Below, piece after piece: positions 1 through 8,948 of a stretch of DNA of 64,000 nt. The stretch's first letter is position 1. The number at the start of each line of letters is the position of its first letter. The DNA lies in assembly GCA_017444385.1 (NCBI GenBank), contig JAFSWQ010000014.1, positions 124,001 through 188,000 on the forward strand, given 5' to 3'. This DNA is from Clostridia bacterium (GTDB lineage Bacteria > Bacillota > Clostridia > Christensenellales > CAG-1252). The position numbers and the translations under genes are program-made. A model generated the notes under the pieces. The model searched no databases and was not told the origin of the DNA. It saw only the letters and a list, made by a program, of their open reading frames with translations.

Positions 1-1
1 A

Positions 2-955
2 AATAACATTCCTTTGGAACAAATGGCGGAAAAGGGCGTGGTCGTATTCAATACGCCGGGCGCAAACGCAAACGCCGTTAAAGAGTTGGTCGTATGCGCT
101 CTTCTTCTCTCCTGCCGTAAAGTTTACGAAGGTATCAAATGGGCGGAAGGCTTAAAAGGCGCGGACGACGCCGCTAAACAAGTGGAAAGTGGCAAAAAGG
201 CGTTCGTAGGTCCAGAAATATTCAACAAAACGTTGGGTATCATAGGCGCCGGCGCTATCGGCGGATTGGTCGCAAACGCGGCTATCGCTTTGGGAATGAA
301 AGCGGTCATCTACGATCCCTTCCTTTCGGATAGAATTAAGGCGCATATCGACCAAAAAGCGTTCTATGCGGACAGCAAAGAAGCGGTGTTCGAAGTATCC
401 GATTTCATCACGTTGCACCTTCCCTTAAACGACGCTACGAGAGATACGATAAATGCGGAAGCGATTTCAATAATGAAAGACGGCGTAAGAATAATCAACT
501 GCGCGAGAGGTGAACTCGTCAACAACGACGCGTTAAAGGCGGCGTTAAAGTCGGGTAAAGTGGCTAAATACGTCACCGACTTCCCCAACGGCGAAATAAT
601 AGGCGAAGAAAACGTCATCGCTATCCCTCACTTGGGCGCGTCTACCCCCGAGTCCGAGGACAACTGCGCGGTGATGGCTTGCGAGGAATTGAAAGAGTAT
701 CTCGAAAACGGCAATATAATCAACAGCGTAAATATGCCGAGCTTGAATAAACAAGACAAAGGCAAATACAGACTTACCGTTATCGCGAAAGAGGACGAAC
801 AAGAAGCGGTCGAAACGAAGGCTGTAAAACTCAAATCAACGGGTTCCGCGAAGGCGGTCAAAAAGGGCTACGCGTATTATATATTCGATATGGACGAATA
901 TCCCGACACCGAGATTGTCAACGCTATCCCCGCGGTTAGAAAGAGGTTGCTCTAA
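2..955 (+). CDS. serA: D-3-phosphoglycerate dehydrogenase, 5' end cut by window edge
   Basis: Oxidises 3-phosphoglycerate to 3-phosphohydroxypyruvate, the first step of serine synthesis in the cytosol. The frame is open to the window edge and starts NNIPLEQMAEKG, which is the inside of the family, so the N-terminus is missing. The NAD-binding GIIGAGAIGG motif, the catalytic Arg in NCARGELVNN and the catalytic His in IPHLGAST are all present. The C-terminal tail after the catalytic domain looks like a shortened ACT domain: it ends in a beta-strand-like YAYYIFDMDE stretch but lacks the glycine-proline loop that normally binds serine, so feedback control may be weak (inference). A terminator follows 17 bases after the stop. 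The TTG at 14 is only a chance start codon. GlyA at 10-11 kb uses the serine made here. Confidence 0.93.
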   Translation, partial: NNIPLEQMAEKGVVVFNTPGANANAVKELVVCALLLSCRKVYEGIKWAEGLKGADDAAKQVESGKKAFVGPEIFNKTLGIIGAGAIGGLVANAAIALGMKAVIYDPFLSDRIKAHIDQKAFYADSKEAVFEVSDFITLHLPLNDATRDTINAEAISIMKDGVRIINCARGELVNNDALKAALKSGKVAKYVTDFPNGEIIGEENVIAIPHLGASTPESEDNCAVMACEELKEYLENGNIINSVNMPSLNKQDKGKYRLTVIAKEDEQEAVETKAVKLKSTGSAKAVKKGYAYYIFDMDEYPDTEIVNAIPAVRKRLL

Positions 956-972
956 AATCTTTATTGCACGAT

Positions 973-1006
973 AAAAGGACTGCTCGCGCAGTCCTTTTTG
1001 TTTTTG
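973..1006 (+). terminator. Rho-independent terminator of serA
   Basis: An 11-bp perfect stem (973-983 with 988-998) closes a 4-base TCGC loop and runs into a T-rich tract (994-1006). It lies just past the serA stop codon. Confidence 0.9.
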
Positions 1007-1108
1007 TTAATAATCGCAATCAACAATGATAGCTCATTATTCAAAGGCGTTTAAGCATAATAATTATAAAAATCATTACGCTTCCTTTTTTACGACTTAA
1101 AAAAGTTC

Positions 1109-1972
1109 TTATCTCGTTTTAGAGTGGAATATTACGCCAACCGTACCGGGGCCGCAGTGAGTGCCGATAACGGGGCCGACGGGATAGTTCCAAATCTCGG
1201 TATTGGGATAAACCTCTTTGATTTTTGCAAGAATCTTATCTTTGAATTCCTTATTGTCGGCGTCCAAAACAACGATAGGATACTTATCGAGTTCGCTACC
1301 CTTCTCTTCCAACATACTCATAAAATAGTTGAGAGCCTTTTTCTCGCCTTTGACTTTCTCCGCGATGGTAAGTTTACCGATATCGTCGACGGTCAAAATT
1401 GGTTTAATATTTAGGATAGAACCCGCAATCGCGGAAGTCTTGCTTAAACGGCCGCCGCGATGCAAGTGCATAAGATCGTCCACCATAAAGTAGATGGCAA
1501 CGTGATTAGTGAAGTCTTCCAAAAACGCGATCACTTCGTCGAGAGTCTTGCCCGTTTGGTAGTACTTAACGGCGAAATACACCTGATAACCCGAACCGAA
1601 GCAAATGTTTTTAGTATCGAATCTGCGGAAAGAAACGCCGGGGTACTTTTCGTTAAGTTGTTTCAAGGCGGTTTCCAAGTGACCGAAAGTTCCGCTCATT
1701 TGACTTGAAAAAGATATATACAAGATATCTTCGCCCTTCTCAAACCAAGGCTCGAATATCTCAACGTATTGAGTGGGGTTCAACGCGGCGGTGCTTGTTT
1801 GAGATCCGTTCCTCATTCTCTTGAAGAAACTCTCGAAGTCGGTGTTACGACCAAGGTCGTAGAAGAACTCCTCGCCGTCTATCGTATAAGGCATTTTTAT
1901 AACTTGGCAGCCCAATTCGTCCGCTTGGGTGTACCATAATTCACAGTCTGTATCAAAGAAAATAACGCTCAT
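1109..1972 (-). CDS. degV: DegV family fatty-acid-binding protein
   Basis: DegV proteins bind a fatty acid and, in Firmicutes, act as FakB-type carriers that present exogenous fatty acids to the FakA kinase. This 287-residue protein has the full two-domain DegV length. The conserved core includes the SSQMSGTFGH segment near residue 90 and the HRGGRLSKTSA segment near residue 170 that precedes the lipid pocket. Its N-terminus (FFDTDCELWY) is a little different from the usual FxTDS opening. It starts at ATG 1972 with an AAGGAGAG site in front and has its own sigma-A promoter. No fakA kinase is in the window, so the fatty-acid role is inferred from the family. Confidence 0.88.
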   Translation of the reverse strand: MSVIFFDTDCELWYTQADELGCQVIKMPYTIDGEEFFYDLGRNTDFESFFKRMRNGSQTSTAALNPTQYVEIFEPWFEKGEDILYISFSSQMSGTFGHLETALKQLNEKYPGVSFRRFDTKNICFGSGYQVYFAVKYYQTGKTLDEVIAFLEDFTNHVAIYFMVDDLMHLHRGGRLSKTSAIAGSILNIKPILTVDDIGKLTIAEKVKGEKKALNYFMSMLEEKGSELDKYPIVVLDADNKEFKDKILAKIKEVYPNTEIWNYPVGPVIGTHCGPGTVGVIFHSKTR

Positions 1973-2005
1973 ATTTCTCTCCTTGAATTTTAGTGTTATA
2001 TTATC

Positions 2006-2034
2006 ATTTTATCATATAGTGTAATATAAGTCAA
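2006..2034 (-). promoter_or_regulatory. sigma-A promoter of degV
   Basis: On the minus strand a -35 box TTGACT (2029-2034) and a -10 box TAAAAT (2006-2011) are separated by exactly 17 bases. They lie about 35 bases upstream of the degV start codon, leaving a short leader with a good Shine-Dalgarno site. Confidence 0.8.
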
Positions 2035-2165
2035 ATAATAAGTATTCTTGACTTTAGTTCTATATCAATTAAAAAATCATTTTTTCCATCATTAAATAAA
2101 ATATGTTTTGATATAAAAGCAGAAATACTTTTTAGATAATACATTAAGGCTTTTATTTCTCGCAT

Positions 2166-2200
2166 ACGAAAAACGGCGTATCTTTCGATACGCCGCCTTT
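2166..2200 (-). terminator. Rho-independent terminator of the pilin-like gene
   Basis: A 9-bp perfect stem (2174-2182 with 2187-2195, loop TTTC on the plus strand) is followed on the minus strand by a run of T. It sits about 20 bases past the stop codon of the pilin-like gene. Confidence 0.85.
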
Positions 2201-2216
2201 TAAAATCAATTTACTG

Positions 2217-2726
2217 TTAGTTGCCGAGTTTAATTGCGTCTCCAACGGAAACGTTGGTCACCGCATTGTCCTTAACGGTTACGGAGATATCGCAGTAATA
2301 ATACTTGGTATATACGTAAACGTGGAAAGTAGCGTCGGCATACAACGAGCCGGTGGTATTGCTGCAAGCAAGGTGAATATTATCGTCGCTGCAAGTGATA
2401 TTCTTGGCTTGGGATACCGCAGTGGTACCAATATTACCCTTGAAATCTTGAATTGCTTCGCTTATAAAACCGGACAAAGTTTCGGGAGCGATTTTGGCAT
2501 CGGTAGAAGACCATTTCGCAGCGTTTTCTTTACGGGTACCCGAAGCATACCAGTATTGGATTTGGCTCTTAACACTTGAAGCGGTATCTACGACGGGAGA
2601 TTTACGCGCGTTGTTAAGAATGGTAACGGTGGCGACGGTAGCAACCGAAGCCAAGATCGCGAGGATCGCGATAACTACAACTAATTCAACAAGGGTAAAA
2701 CCCTTCTTATTCTTTCTGAACTTCAT
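2217..2726 (-). CDS. Type IV pilin/pseudopilin-like protein
   Basis: The N-terminus MKFRKNKKGFTLVELVVVIAILAILA is a class III (prepilin peptidase) signal: a short basic leader, cleavage after Gly, Phe+1, Glu+5, then a hydrophobic helix. The mature domain of about 130 residues is rich in Ser, Thr, Asp and Asn and resembles no named pilin that I recognise. I chose ATG 2726 rather than the ATG four codons upstream because the GGAGGT ribosome site lies five bases before it, inside the longer alternative. The gene is alone: no prepilin peptidase, assembly ATPase or other pilin gene is nearby, so pseudopilin, competence pilin and adhesin are all possible. It has a perfect consensus promoter and its own terminator, suggesting strong monocistronic expression. 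Confidence 0.85.
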   Translation of the reverse strand: MKFRKNKKGFTLVELVVVIAILAILASVATVATVTILNNARKSPVVDTASSVKSQIQYWYASGTRKENAAKWSSTDAKIAPETLSGFISEAIQDFKGNIGTTAVSQAKNITCSDDNIHLACSNTTGSLYADATFHVYVYTKYYYCDISVTVKDNAVTNVSVGDAIKLGN

Positions 2727-2762
2727 ATTTACCTCCATAAGTGTTTTTGAGAAGTTTTCTAT

Positions 2763-2791
2763 ATTATACTATTTATAAGAATTCTTGTCAA
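2763..2791 (-). promoter_or_regulatory. Perfect-consensus sigma-A promoter of the pilin-like gene
   Basis: The minus strand reads TTGACA (2786-2791), 17 bases, TATAAT (2763-2768), a 12/12 match to the sigma-A consensus. The TGA stop codon of the upstream YkvI-like gene (2788-2790) is part of the -35 box. Confidence 0.9.
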
Positions 2792-3768
2792 TACCTTATT
2801 TTTTTCTTTTTTATACCGTTTTTCCTATTATTATTAAAAATCCTTAAATATTTCGTATTTATCTTTTGAAAAGGGAGTAAAGAAACTACCGCAAATAAAG
2901 AGAGTATCAACCCTAAAACGCTGACGACGGGGTAAACTGTTTCCACCATTTTCTCAAAGTCAAAAGTTGCGATAGTTAAAGATACAGTGACGAGAATCAG
3001 CTCGCCTATCCCCGACGGCAAAAGGGATGATGATATTTTTGACAATGAAAAACACCCCGCAACCGTACTCGCCACCGCCATAAACATCGTGAGGCTCGCG
3101 TAAAAGCCCGCGCCTACCGCGGACGCCGCCTCGAAAAAGGGTAACGACGAAGCGGCATTCTCTACGACGTATCTCATGGCAAACAACAAAACGAAGGTAA
3201 TTACGCTAACGAGCACGCTTACGAAAAAGTCATCTTTGAACGTCAACCTTTTCCCCTCTTCCCTCATAAGACCAAACTCGAAAAACATATTCATTCCCGC
3301 ATAGGCGAAAGCGTTTATTGGCGTGAAAGTCCCGCTTATCCCGCCTTCCGTCTTTATGCTTACGACAACCAGCACGACAATTATCAACGGTACGGCTACT
3401 ACGCACAATTTTCCGACGCCGTCTTTAATAAATAAGCAACCTAAACACAAGAGGGCGGTCAAAAGAGAGGAAAGCGCGCTGCCGGTCAATTCGTTCAACC
3501 CCGCAAGCATTATCCCTGAAACGACAATACCGGATATTGCGAACACAAACGAGAGCGTATTATCTAAAATAGGGGGTATTCTTCCCTTGCCGCCCACCGC
3601 CAAGAATAAGAAGCACAGAGCGCCCGACGCTACGGACGAAACGAGCAAAGTCAAAACGTCTGACGAACCGAAATAGAGTTTTATCTCTTTTCCGCCAGCA
3701 AACCCCGCGCCAACGAACGCGCCTATATACAAAAAAGCGACCTTTATTATTCCAAAGGTTTTCTTCAT
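2788..3768 (-). CDS. YkvI-type integral membrane protein
   Basis: A hydrophobic protein of 326 residues with about ten predicted membrane helices. The opening, with IGAFVGAGFAGGKEI near residue 17, matches the signature of the YkvI family (an uncharacterised family related to APC-type transporters, in which a GAGFASGQEI-like segment breaks the first helix). The substrate is unknown. The C-terminal tail is short and strongly basic (NRKNGIKKKK). No clear Shine-Dalgarno site precedes ATG 3768; a CATAACTA sequence 5 bases upstream resembles the one in front of spoIIIAA, so sporulation-phase expression is conceivable but weakly supported. It is divergent from the small gene at 3871. Confidence 0.75.
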   Translation of the reverse strand: MKKTFGIIKVAFLYIGAFVGAGFAGGKEIKLYFGSSDVLTLLVSSVASGALCFLFLAVGGKGRIPPILDNTLSFVFAISGIVVSGIMLAGLNELTGSALSSLLTALLCLGCLFIKDGVGKLCVVAVPLIIVVLVVVSIKTEGGISGTFTPINAFAYAGMNMFFEFGLMREEGKRLTFKDDFFVSVLVSVITFVLLFAMRYVVENAASSLPFFEAASAVGAGFYASLTMFMAVASTVAGCFSLSKISSSLLPSGIGELILVTVSLTIATFDFEKMVETVYPVVSVLGLILSLFAVVSLLPFQKINTKYLRIFNNNRKNGIKKKKIRY

Positions 3769-3870
3769 AATAATAGTTATGACGAATTCGGCGCTTTTAG
3801 AGCAAAAATCGTAATCAATTACTAAACGGCGGAAATTAACCTTTACGGAAACTCACGCATATATTCTAAC

Positions 3871-4116
3871 GTGAACGAAATGGAAACTCTTAAAACCCTA
3901 TTGCAATTAACGGGCGGCGATCCCAAACTAAAAAAGGCTTTATCTTATTTGGAAATAGCCGAAAGCATAAAAACAAAGGGCGCCGACGACAAAACCTTAT
4001 TAAACGTTTTGTCGCAAATGAACCCGAAAATAATACCGCTTGTTAAGCTCTTGAACTCGCAAGAGAAAAAGAACGAGGCAACCGACGATTTCGTTCAATA
4101 TAACCGACCTCAATAA
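3871..4116 (+). CDS. Small hypothetical protein (81 aa)
   Basis: Not recognised. A soluble, helix-rich 81-residue protein with a basic, lysine-rich first half (TGGDPKLKKALSYLEIAESIKTK) and a C-terminal part with a hydrophobic NPKIIPLVKLLN helix. The start is GTG 3871 or ATG 3880; neither has a Shine-Dalgarno site. A TATATT box ends 5 bases before the GTG, as in the candidate leaderless genes of this window. The next gene, of similar size and polarity, lies 99 bases downstream. Coding character is supported by amino-acid composition and the lack of any competing gene, not by recognised homology. Confidence 0.6.
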   Translation: MNEMETLKTLLQLTGGDPKLKKALSYLEIAESIKTKGADDKTLLNVLSQMNPKIIPLVKLLNSQEKKNEATDDFVQYNRPQ

Positions 4117-4201
4117 GTAAATATAAAATAAAGATAGTTTATAGCGTTATATCATAACCATAAATAAAAATTCGCAACGAACGTACCGCTAAACATCGAA
4201 A

Positions 4202-4207
4202 TATAAT
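4202..4207 (+). promoter_or_regulatory. -10 box of the gene at 4216
   Basis: A TATAAT hexamer ends 8 bases before the ATG of the small gene at 4216, which has no Shine-Dalgarno site. Transcription would start at or within a base or two of the ATG. No convincing -35 box is visible at normal spacing. Confidence 0.45.
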
Positions 4208-4215
4208 GTATAAAA

Positions 4216-4464
4216 ATGAAAGATTTTAAGGATTATTTGAAAAACAAACAGGAAACAACGCCCGAAGACTTTTTACAAAGTCGGCAAGGCAAGAGTGAAA
4301 GCGAATTGTACGCAGAACTATTAGAGACCGCCGCAAAAAGCAAACGCGACGGGACTTTGAACGAGGAAAGTATTTCCGCATTCGAGCAAACCGTAGAACC
4401 TATGCTGAACGAAGCGCAAAAAGCAAAACTCAAAGAGTTGCTCGAAAAAATTCGCGGCTGCTAA
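4216..4464 (+). CDS. Small hypothetical protein (82 aa)
   Basis: Not recognised. An 82-residue, highly charged, helix-forming protein (MKDFKDYLKNKQET at the start; AKLKELLEKIRGC at the end) with no membrane segment or signal peptide and a single Cys at the C-terminus. There is no Shine-Dalgarno site. The gene follows the 81-residue gene in the same orientation; together they form a two-gene island between oppositely oriented ykvI and ligA. The helical, Glu/Lys-rich character would suit a small regulatory or spore-associated protein, but nothing in the sequence proves a role. Confidence 0.6.
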   Translation: MKDFKDYLKNKQETTPEDFLQSRQGKSESELYAELLETAAKSKRDGTLNEESISAFEQTVEPMLNEAQKAKLKELLEKIRGC

Positions 4465-4646
4465 ACGCGTATAGAAGATGTGGCGTAATTAAAGTTTTTT
4501 CGTTACGATGAGCAACGTCGAAACGTCTATTCCTAGTTAGGGTTTAGAAAAACACCGATTAATATGAAATCCTTCGACAACCTACGTTCCGCTTTCTAAT
4601 AAATTAAAGGATTATTATGGATAGTTGACAAAAATCAGCGCAAATA

Positions 4647-6599
4647 TCACTTTATCATTTCCAAAAAAGCGGCTTCGTCGATGATTTCTATACCCAAAGC
4701 GACGGCTTTATCGTATTTGCTGCCCGCGTCTTCCCCTACTACTACGAGATTGACCGCTTTAGAAATCGAATCGGCTACCGTTCCGCCGAGTTCCTTTATC
4801 TTCTCTTGCGCCTCGGGGCGTTTCATACTTTCGAGTTTCCCCGTTATTACCACCTTTTTACCGAAAAACACCCCGTTTTCGTTTTTGACTTTGCTCTCGA
4901 AGGTTATACCTTTCGACAAGAGCTTTTCAAGTTCTTCCACGTTCTTTTCGTCGGTAAAATAGTCGACTACACCCATAGCTGTTATCTCGCCAAAATCGTC
5001 TATCGCAAGGAGATCCATCAAAGTCGCTTCGCGTATTCTTTCAAGTGTTCCAAAGGTATCGGCAAGGACGGAAGCCGCCTTTTTGCCAATGTTCGCGATA
5101 CCTATCCCCATCAAGAATCTATCGAGAGTAGTACGCTTGCTCTTCTCTATCGACGCTAAAAGATTTTTGGCTTTTTGCGCGCCCCACTTATCCAAAGTAA
5201 GAAGATCTTCTTCCTTCAAATCGTACAAGTCGGACGGTTTTTCCACTTCGAGTTTATCGTATAACTGTTCGCAGGTCTTGTCGGATAAGCCCTCTATATC
5301 CATCGCGTCGCGCGAAGCAAAATGGACGAGCGCGGATATTAGACCGCTTTCGCAATTCGCGCCGTTCGTACAATAGAGATACGCGCCTCGCATCTCGGTA
5401 GGCGCGCCGCAAACGGGGCACACTTTGGGTAACAAAACCTCTTTGCTTTCTTCGGTATGAGAGGCTATTCCTAATATCTCGGGGATGACGTCGTTACTAC
5501 GCCTAACGAAGACGTTACTGCCTATTCTAAGATCCTTTCTTTGTATTTCGGAATAGTTGTTCAAGGTTGCGCGTTTTACCGTTACGCCGCCTATATCGAC
5601 GGGATCGAGTTCGGCTATCGGGTTGAGTTTTCCCGTGCGCGACACCTGCCATACGACGCCGCTCATTTTCGTTACGACCTCTTCGGCTTTGAATTTATAA
5701 GCTATCGCCCACTTCGGAAATTTTTCGGTAAAACCTATCTCTTCACGGATGGCGGTTTGGTTTACTTTGAACACCATTCCGTCGATAAGATAGTCTAAAG
5801 AACTCCGCTTTTCCTCTGCTTCGTCCAATAGACCTTGCCAATCGTCCTTAAAAGTCACTATCTTGAAATAGTCTGCCGAATCAAATCCGCAAGATAAAAG
5901 GAATTCGTGCATTTCTTTTTGAGAGGCAAATGATATTCCCTTGTAATAACCTACGTTATACGCTTTGAAATCGAGTCTTCTTTTACCGGTTTCCTCGGGA
6001 TCGAGGTTTCTTATGCCGCCTGCCGCCGCGTTACGCGCGTTTTTCAAAGGTATTTTGGCGTCTTCGTTGTATTCTTTCAGGGCGGATAAAGTCATTATAC
6101 ATTCGCCTAATACTTCGATAGTACCTTTAAAATCTATCGTATGCAAAACGCCTTTAACCTTTTTCGCTTGCTCGGTAACGACTTCGCCTTTTACGCCGTC
6201 CCCACGGGTGGTGGCTCTTACCAAAACGCCGTTTTCATAGGTTAGGTTCAAAGTCAAACCGTCGTATTTGTATTCGAGAGAGAATTCAACGCCGTCACCA
6301 CCTTCTTTTATAGCCTTTTCCATCCATTCCCGTACGCCTTCTTTCGTCTTGCTCTTGTCAAGGCTGTACAGTCTTCTGCGATGAACGTAAGTATCGAAGC
6401 CCGCGTTCACGTCGCCGCCTACTCTCTTGGTCGGCGAGTCGGGCAAAACTTTGCCGCTCTCCTTTTCCAAAGCAAGCAGTTCGTCGTACAACTTGTCGTA
6501 ATCGGCGTCCGAAACGGTAGGCGCGTCCAGTTCGTAATATTCTTTCGCGTATTTATTTAACAGTTCGACCAACTCGGTCATTCTCTCGAAAATATCCAT
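4647..6599 (-). CDS. ligA: NAD-dependent DNA ligase LigA
   Basis: Seals nicks in duplex DNA with NAD as cofactor, joining Okazaki fragments and finishing repair. All domains are present in order: Ia domain with YYELDAPTVSDADYDKL near residue 21, adenylation domain with the active-site lysine in the KYDG motif near residue 109, OB fold, a four-cysteine zinc finger (CPVC ... CTNGANC near residues 400-420), helix-hairpin-helix repeats and a C-terminal BRCT domain starting near GVFFGKKVVITGKLE. Length of 650 is usual. It begins 9 bases after the pcrA stop and forms an operon with it, the usual Firmicute pcrA-ligA pair. Confidence 0.97.
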   Translation of the reverse strand: MDIFERMTELVELLNKYAKEYYELDAPTVSDADYDKLYDELLALEKESGKVLPDSPTKRVGGDVNAGFDTYVHRRRLYSLDKSKTKEGVREWMEKAIKEGGDGVEFSLEYKYDGLTLNLTYENGVLVRATTRGDGVKGEVVTEQAKKVKGVLHTIDFKGTIEVLGECIMTLSALKEYNEDAKIPLKNARNAAAGGIRNLDPEETGKRRLDFKAYNVGYYKGISFASQKEMHEFLLSCGFDSADYFKIVTFKDDWQGLLDEAEEKRSSLDYLIDGMVFKVNQTAIREEIGFTEKFPKWAIAYKFKAEEVVTKMSGVVWQVSRTGKLNPIAELDPVDIGGVTVKRATLNNYSEIQRKDLRIGSNVFVRRSNDVIPEILGIASHTEESKEVLLPKVCPVCGAPTEMRGAYLYCTNGANCESGLISALVHFASRDAMDIEGLSDKTCEQLYDKLEVEKPSDLYDLKEEDLLTLDKWGAQKAKNLLASIEKSKRTTLDRFLMGIGIANIGKKAASVLADTFGTLERIREATLMDLLAIDDFGEITAMGVVDYFTDEKNVEELEKLLSKGITFESKVKNENGVFFGKKVVITGKLESMKRPEAQEKIKELGGTVADSISKAVNLVVVGEDAGSKYDKAVALGIEIIDEAAFLEMIK

Positions 6600-6608
6600 G
6601 ACGCACCT

Positions 6609-8837
6609 CTAATTCAAAACTTCCAAAGGGGCAAAGTTGACGTTCAAAGTCTTTATTCCAACGCCGTTTTCAAAAGCTACTTTTACGTTGCTGCCTTCCA
6701 CTTGCACGACAGTACCCTTGCCGAATTTCTTGTGAAAGACCTTTTGACCTATACGCAACTTGAGATCCTCTTTTTTAGGTTCGCTCGCGTTGCCCGTATA
6801 TTGAGGGGTATATTTGGGCGTTTCCTCTTGTTTGGGTTGGAAATAAGTTTGATTAGGTCTATAAGTCGCGCCGAAACCGCCTAAACCGTAATTCTTTGCG
6901 GCTGTAGCGGCGGCTTGACGTCTTTTTTCGTAGTCGGGGATAAGAGCGTTTTTTATCTCGGTCAAAAATCGGCTCTCGCGGTTGGATTCATGCTTGCCAA
7001 AACGCACTCTGTCCCAGCAATTCGTGAGATAGAGTTTTCTTTGCGCTCTCGTCATGGCAACGTACATTACCCGCCTCTCTTCCTCGATTTCGAAATCGGA
7101 TTTGGTGTAAATATTAGCGGGGAAAACGTTTTCTTCTAAGCCAACTACGAAAACCGTATCGAATTCCAAGCCTTTGACCGCGTGTACGGTGGCTATGGAA
7201 ACGTAATCGTCGTCTTGTATTTCGTCCGAATCGGTGGACAAAGTAACGCTTTGCAAAAATTCGCCGAGCGTCGAGCCGAAGTTCTCTTTTTCGTAGTTGA
7301 CTATGGCGTTTACCAATTCGTCGAGGTTTAATCTATGGTTGACGTCCTCGTCTTCGGTACCCGAATAAAGCATATAAAAGCCCGCTTTTTCCATTATGTA
7401 CTTGACGATTTCCGAAGCGCCGAGTTCTTTCGTCTTATTAAAAAAGTCAAGGTAAACGTCTTGAAATACTCTTAACTTCTTTATCGCTGCGGGCGCGAGA
7501 TCCGCGCTTTCAAGTCCTCCGAATAATAGGTCGGTCAAAGACAAACTACGCTCTTCGCAATAGGCGGCGTACTGATTAACAACGGTATCGCCGATACCGC
7601 GTTTAGGGACGTTGACTATACGCAAGAACGCTTCGTTATCACGCGGATTGACGAGCAATCTACAATACGCCAAAACGTCCTTGATTTCCTTTCTTTCAAA
7701 GAATTTAGTGCCGCCGAAGACCTTATAGGGTATCGCGTACGAGGTCAATCTTTCTTCGAATCTACCCGTTAGAGCGGTAAGGCGAACGAGTATTGCGTAA
7801 TCGCGGGGACGAGCGCCGCTTTGAATACCCTCGGCTATCTTACGCACCACGAAATCCGCCTCTTCGCCGTCGGTGGAGAGTTTTTTCATCTCAACGGATT
7901 CGCCCTCGCCGGCTTCCGTCCAAAGGGTTTTACCGTAGCGCGACGAGTTGTTTTTTATGAGCGCGTTTGACGCTTTTAAGATGTTCCCCGTGGAACGATA
8001 GTTACGTTCCAATTTGATTATTTGAGCGTTTGGATAATCCTTTTCAAAGTTGGTGATATTGCTTATATCGGCGCCCCGCCAAGCGTATATGCTCTGATCC
8101 TCGTCACCTACGGCGAATACGTTACCGTGTACGCAAGAGAGCATTTTTACGATGGTGTACTGCATCTTGTTGGTATCTTGATATTCGTCGATATGAATAT
8201 AGCGGAAACGCTCCGCGTAGTATTCCAAAACGTCGGGATAGACCGAGAATAGCACCGCGGTTTTAAGCAATAGATCGTCGTAATCCAAAGCGTTCGAGGC
8301 TTTCATCGCTTCCTCGTATGCCGCGTACACGTCGACGTAAAGATCGGCGTCCGCGCCCGATACGAAGTTGGCGTATTTTTCGGGCGATAACCCTTTGTTT
8401 TTTGCCTCGGAAATGTGATATCGACAAAGCCTGTCGAGATTTTTACCCTCTTTGTGTTTGCTGTCTAAAATCCGCTTGACCAAACGGGTGGACTCGGTGT
8501 CGTCGTAAATGGAAAAACTCTTGTCGTAACCGAGTTTATCGATATCGCGCCTTAAAACTCTCGCGCAAAACGAGTGGAAGGTGGATACCCAGAGTCCGCT
8601 CGCGCCGTCGGTGAGCTTCTCCAATCTTTCCTGCATTTCCTTCGTTGCTTTATTTGTAAAAGTTATCGCCAGAATATTATACGGCGATACCTTTAATTCC
8701 TGCATCAAATAGGCGATACGATATGTAAGAACGCGTGTTTTACCACTTCCCGCGCCCGCGATAACGAGGACTGCGCCTTCGGTGGTTTTCACGCATTTAA
8801 GTTGTTGTTCGTTCAATAGTTTTTCGTAATCTTGCAT
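6609..8837 (-). CDS. pcrA: ATP-dependent DNA helicase PcrA/UvrD
   Basis: A superfamily 1A 3'-5' helicase used in repair, rolling-circle replication and removal of RecA or stalled polymerase. The 742-residue protein has Walker A AGAGSGKT near residue 27, the DExx box IDEYQDTN near 220, QSIYAWRGAD (motif III), and motif VI near VMYVAMTRAQRKL. The C-terminus carries the PcrA-type Tudor-like fold (LRIGQKVFHKKFGKGTV), which binds RNA polymerase. The start ATG 8837 directly abuts the stop codon of the 36-codon gene upstream, so translation is probably coupled to it. ligA follows. Confidence 0.97.
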   Translation of the reverse strand: MQDYEKLLNEQQLKCVKTTEGAVLVIAGAGSGKTRVLTYRIAYLMQELKVSPYNILAITFTNKATKEMQERLEKLTDGASGLWVSTFHSFCARVLRRDIDKLGYDKSFSIYDDTESTRLVKRILDSKHKEGKNLDRLCRYHISEAKNKGLSPEKYANFVSGADADLYVDVYAAYEEAMKASNALDYDDLLLKTAVLFSVYPDVLEYYAERFRYIHIDEYQDTNKMQYTIVKMLSCVHGNVFAVGDEDQSIYAWRGADISNITNFEKDYPNAQIIKLERNYRSTGNILKASNALIKNNSSRYGKTLWTEAGEGESVEMKKLSTDGEEADFVVRKIAEGIQSGARPRDYAILVRLTALTGRFEERLTSYAIPYKVFGGTKFFERKEIKDVLAYCRLLVNPRDNEAFLRIVNVPKRGIGDTVVNQYAAYCEERSLSLTDLLFGGLESADLAPAAIKKLRVFQDVYLDFFNKTKELGASEIVKYIMEKAGFYMLYSGTEDEDVNHRLNLDELVNAIVNYEKENFGSTLGEFLQSVTLSTDSDEIQDDDYVSIATVHAVKGLEFDTVFVVGLEENVFPANIYTKSDFEIEEERRVMYVAMTRAQRKLYLTNCWDRVRFGKHESNRESRFLTEIKNALIPDYEKRRQAAATAAKNYGLGGFGATYRPNQTYFQPKQEETPKYTPQYTGNASEPKKEDLKLRIGQKVFHKKFGKGTVVQVEGSNVKVAFENGVGIKTLNVNFAPLEVLN

Positions 8838-8948
8838 TTAGAACTTCCTTAACAATCTATCTACGATGGTTTTACAGTTTTTTACGCTTTGCGTCGCGCA
8901 TACGCCCAAAAAGGTACCCGCGATCATGCCAATCATCAACGCTCTCAT
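8838..8948 (-). CDS. Small membrane-anchored peptide (36 aa) directly upstream of pcrA
   Basis: A 36-codon reading frame on the minus strand starts at ATG 8948 with a near-perfect AAGGAGGTGA site (8951-8960). It encodes an N-terminal hydrophobic glycine-containing segment (MRALMIGMIAGTFLGVCA) followed by a basic tail (VKNCKTIVDRLLRKF). Its TAA stop ends exactly one base before the pcrA ATG. pcrA itself has no other good ribosome site, so this peptide may be translated chiefly to bring ribosomes to pcrA, or it may be a small membrane protein that tethers something. I do not recognise a family. The strong ribosome site and the exact abutment are the evidence for real translation. Confidence 0.72.
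   Translation of the reverse strand: MRALMIGMIAGTFLGVCATQSVKNCKTIVDRLLRKF

Noticed and set aside
1054..1084. Hairpin downstream of degV as terminator
   Set aside because: The AAGCGTAAT/ATTATGCTT stem has a 13-base loop and no T run on the minus strand.
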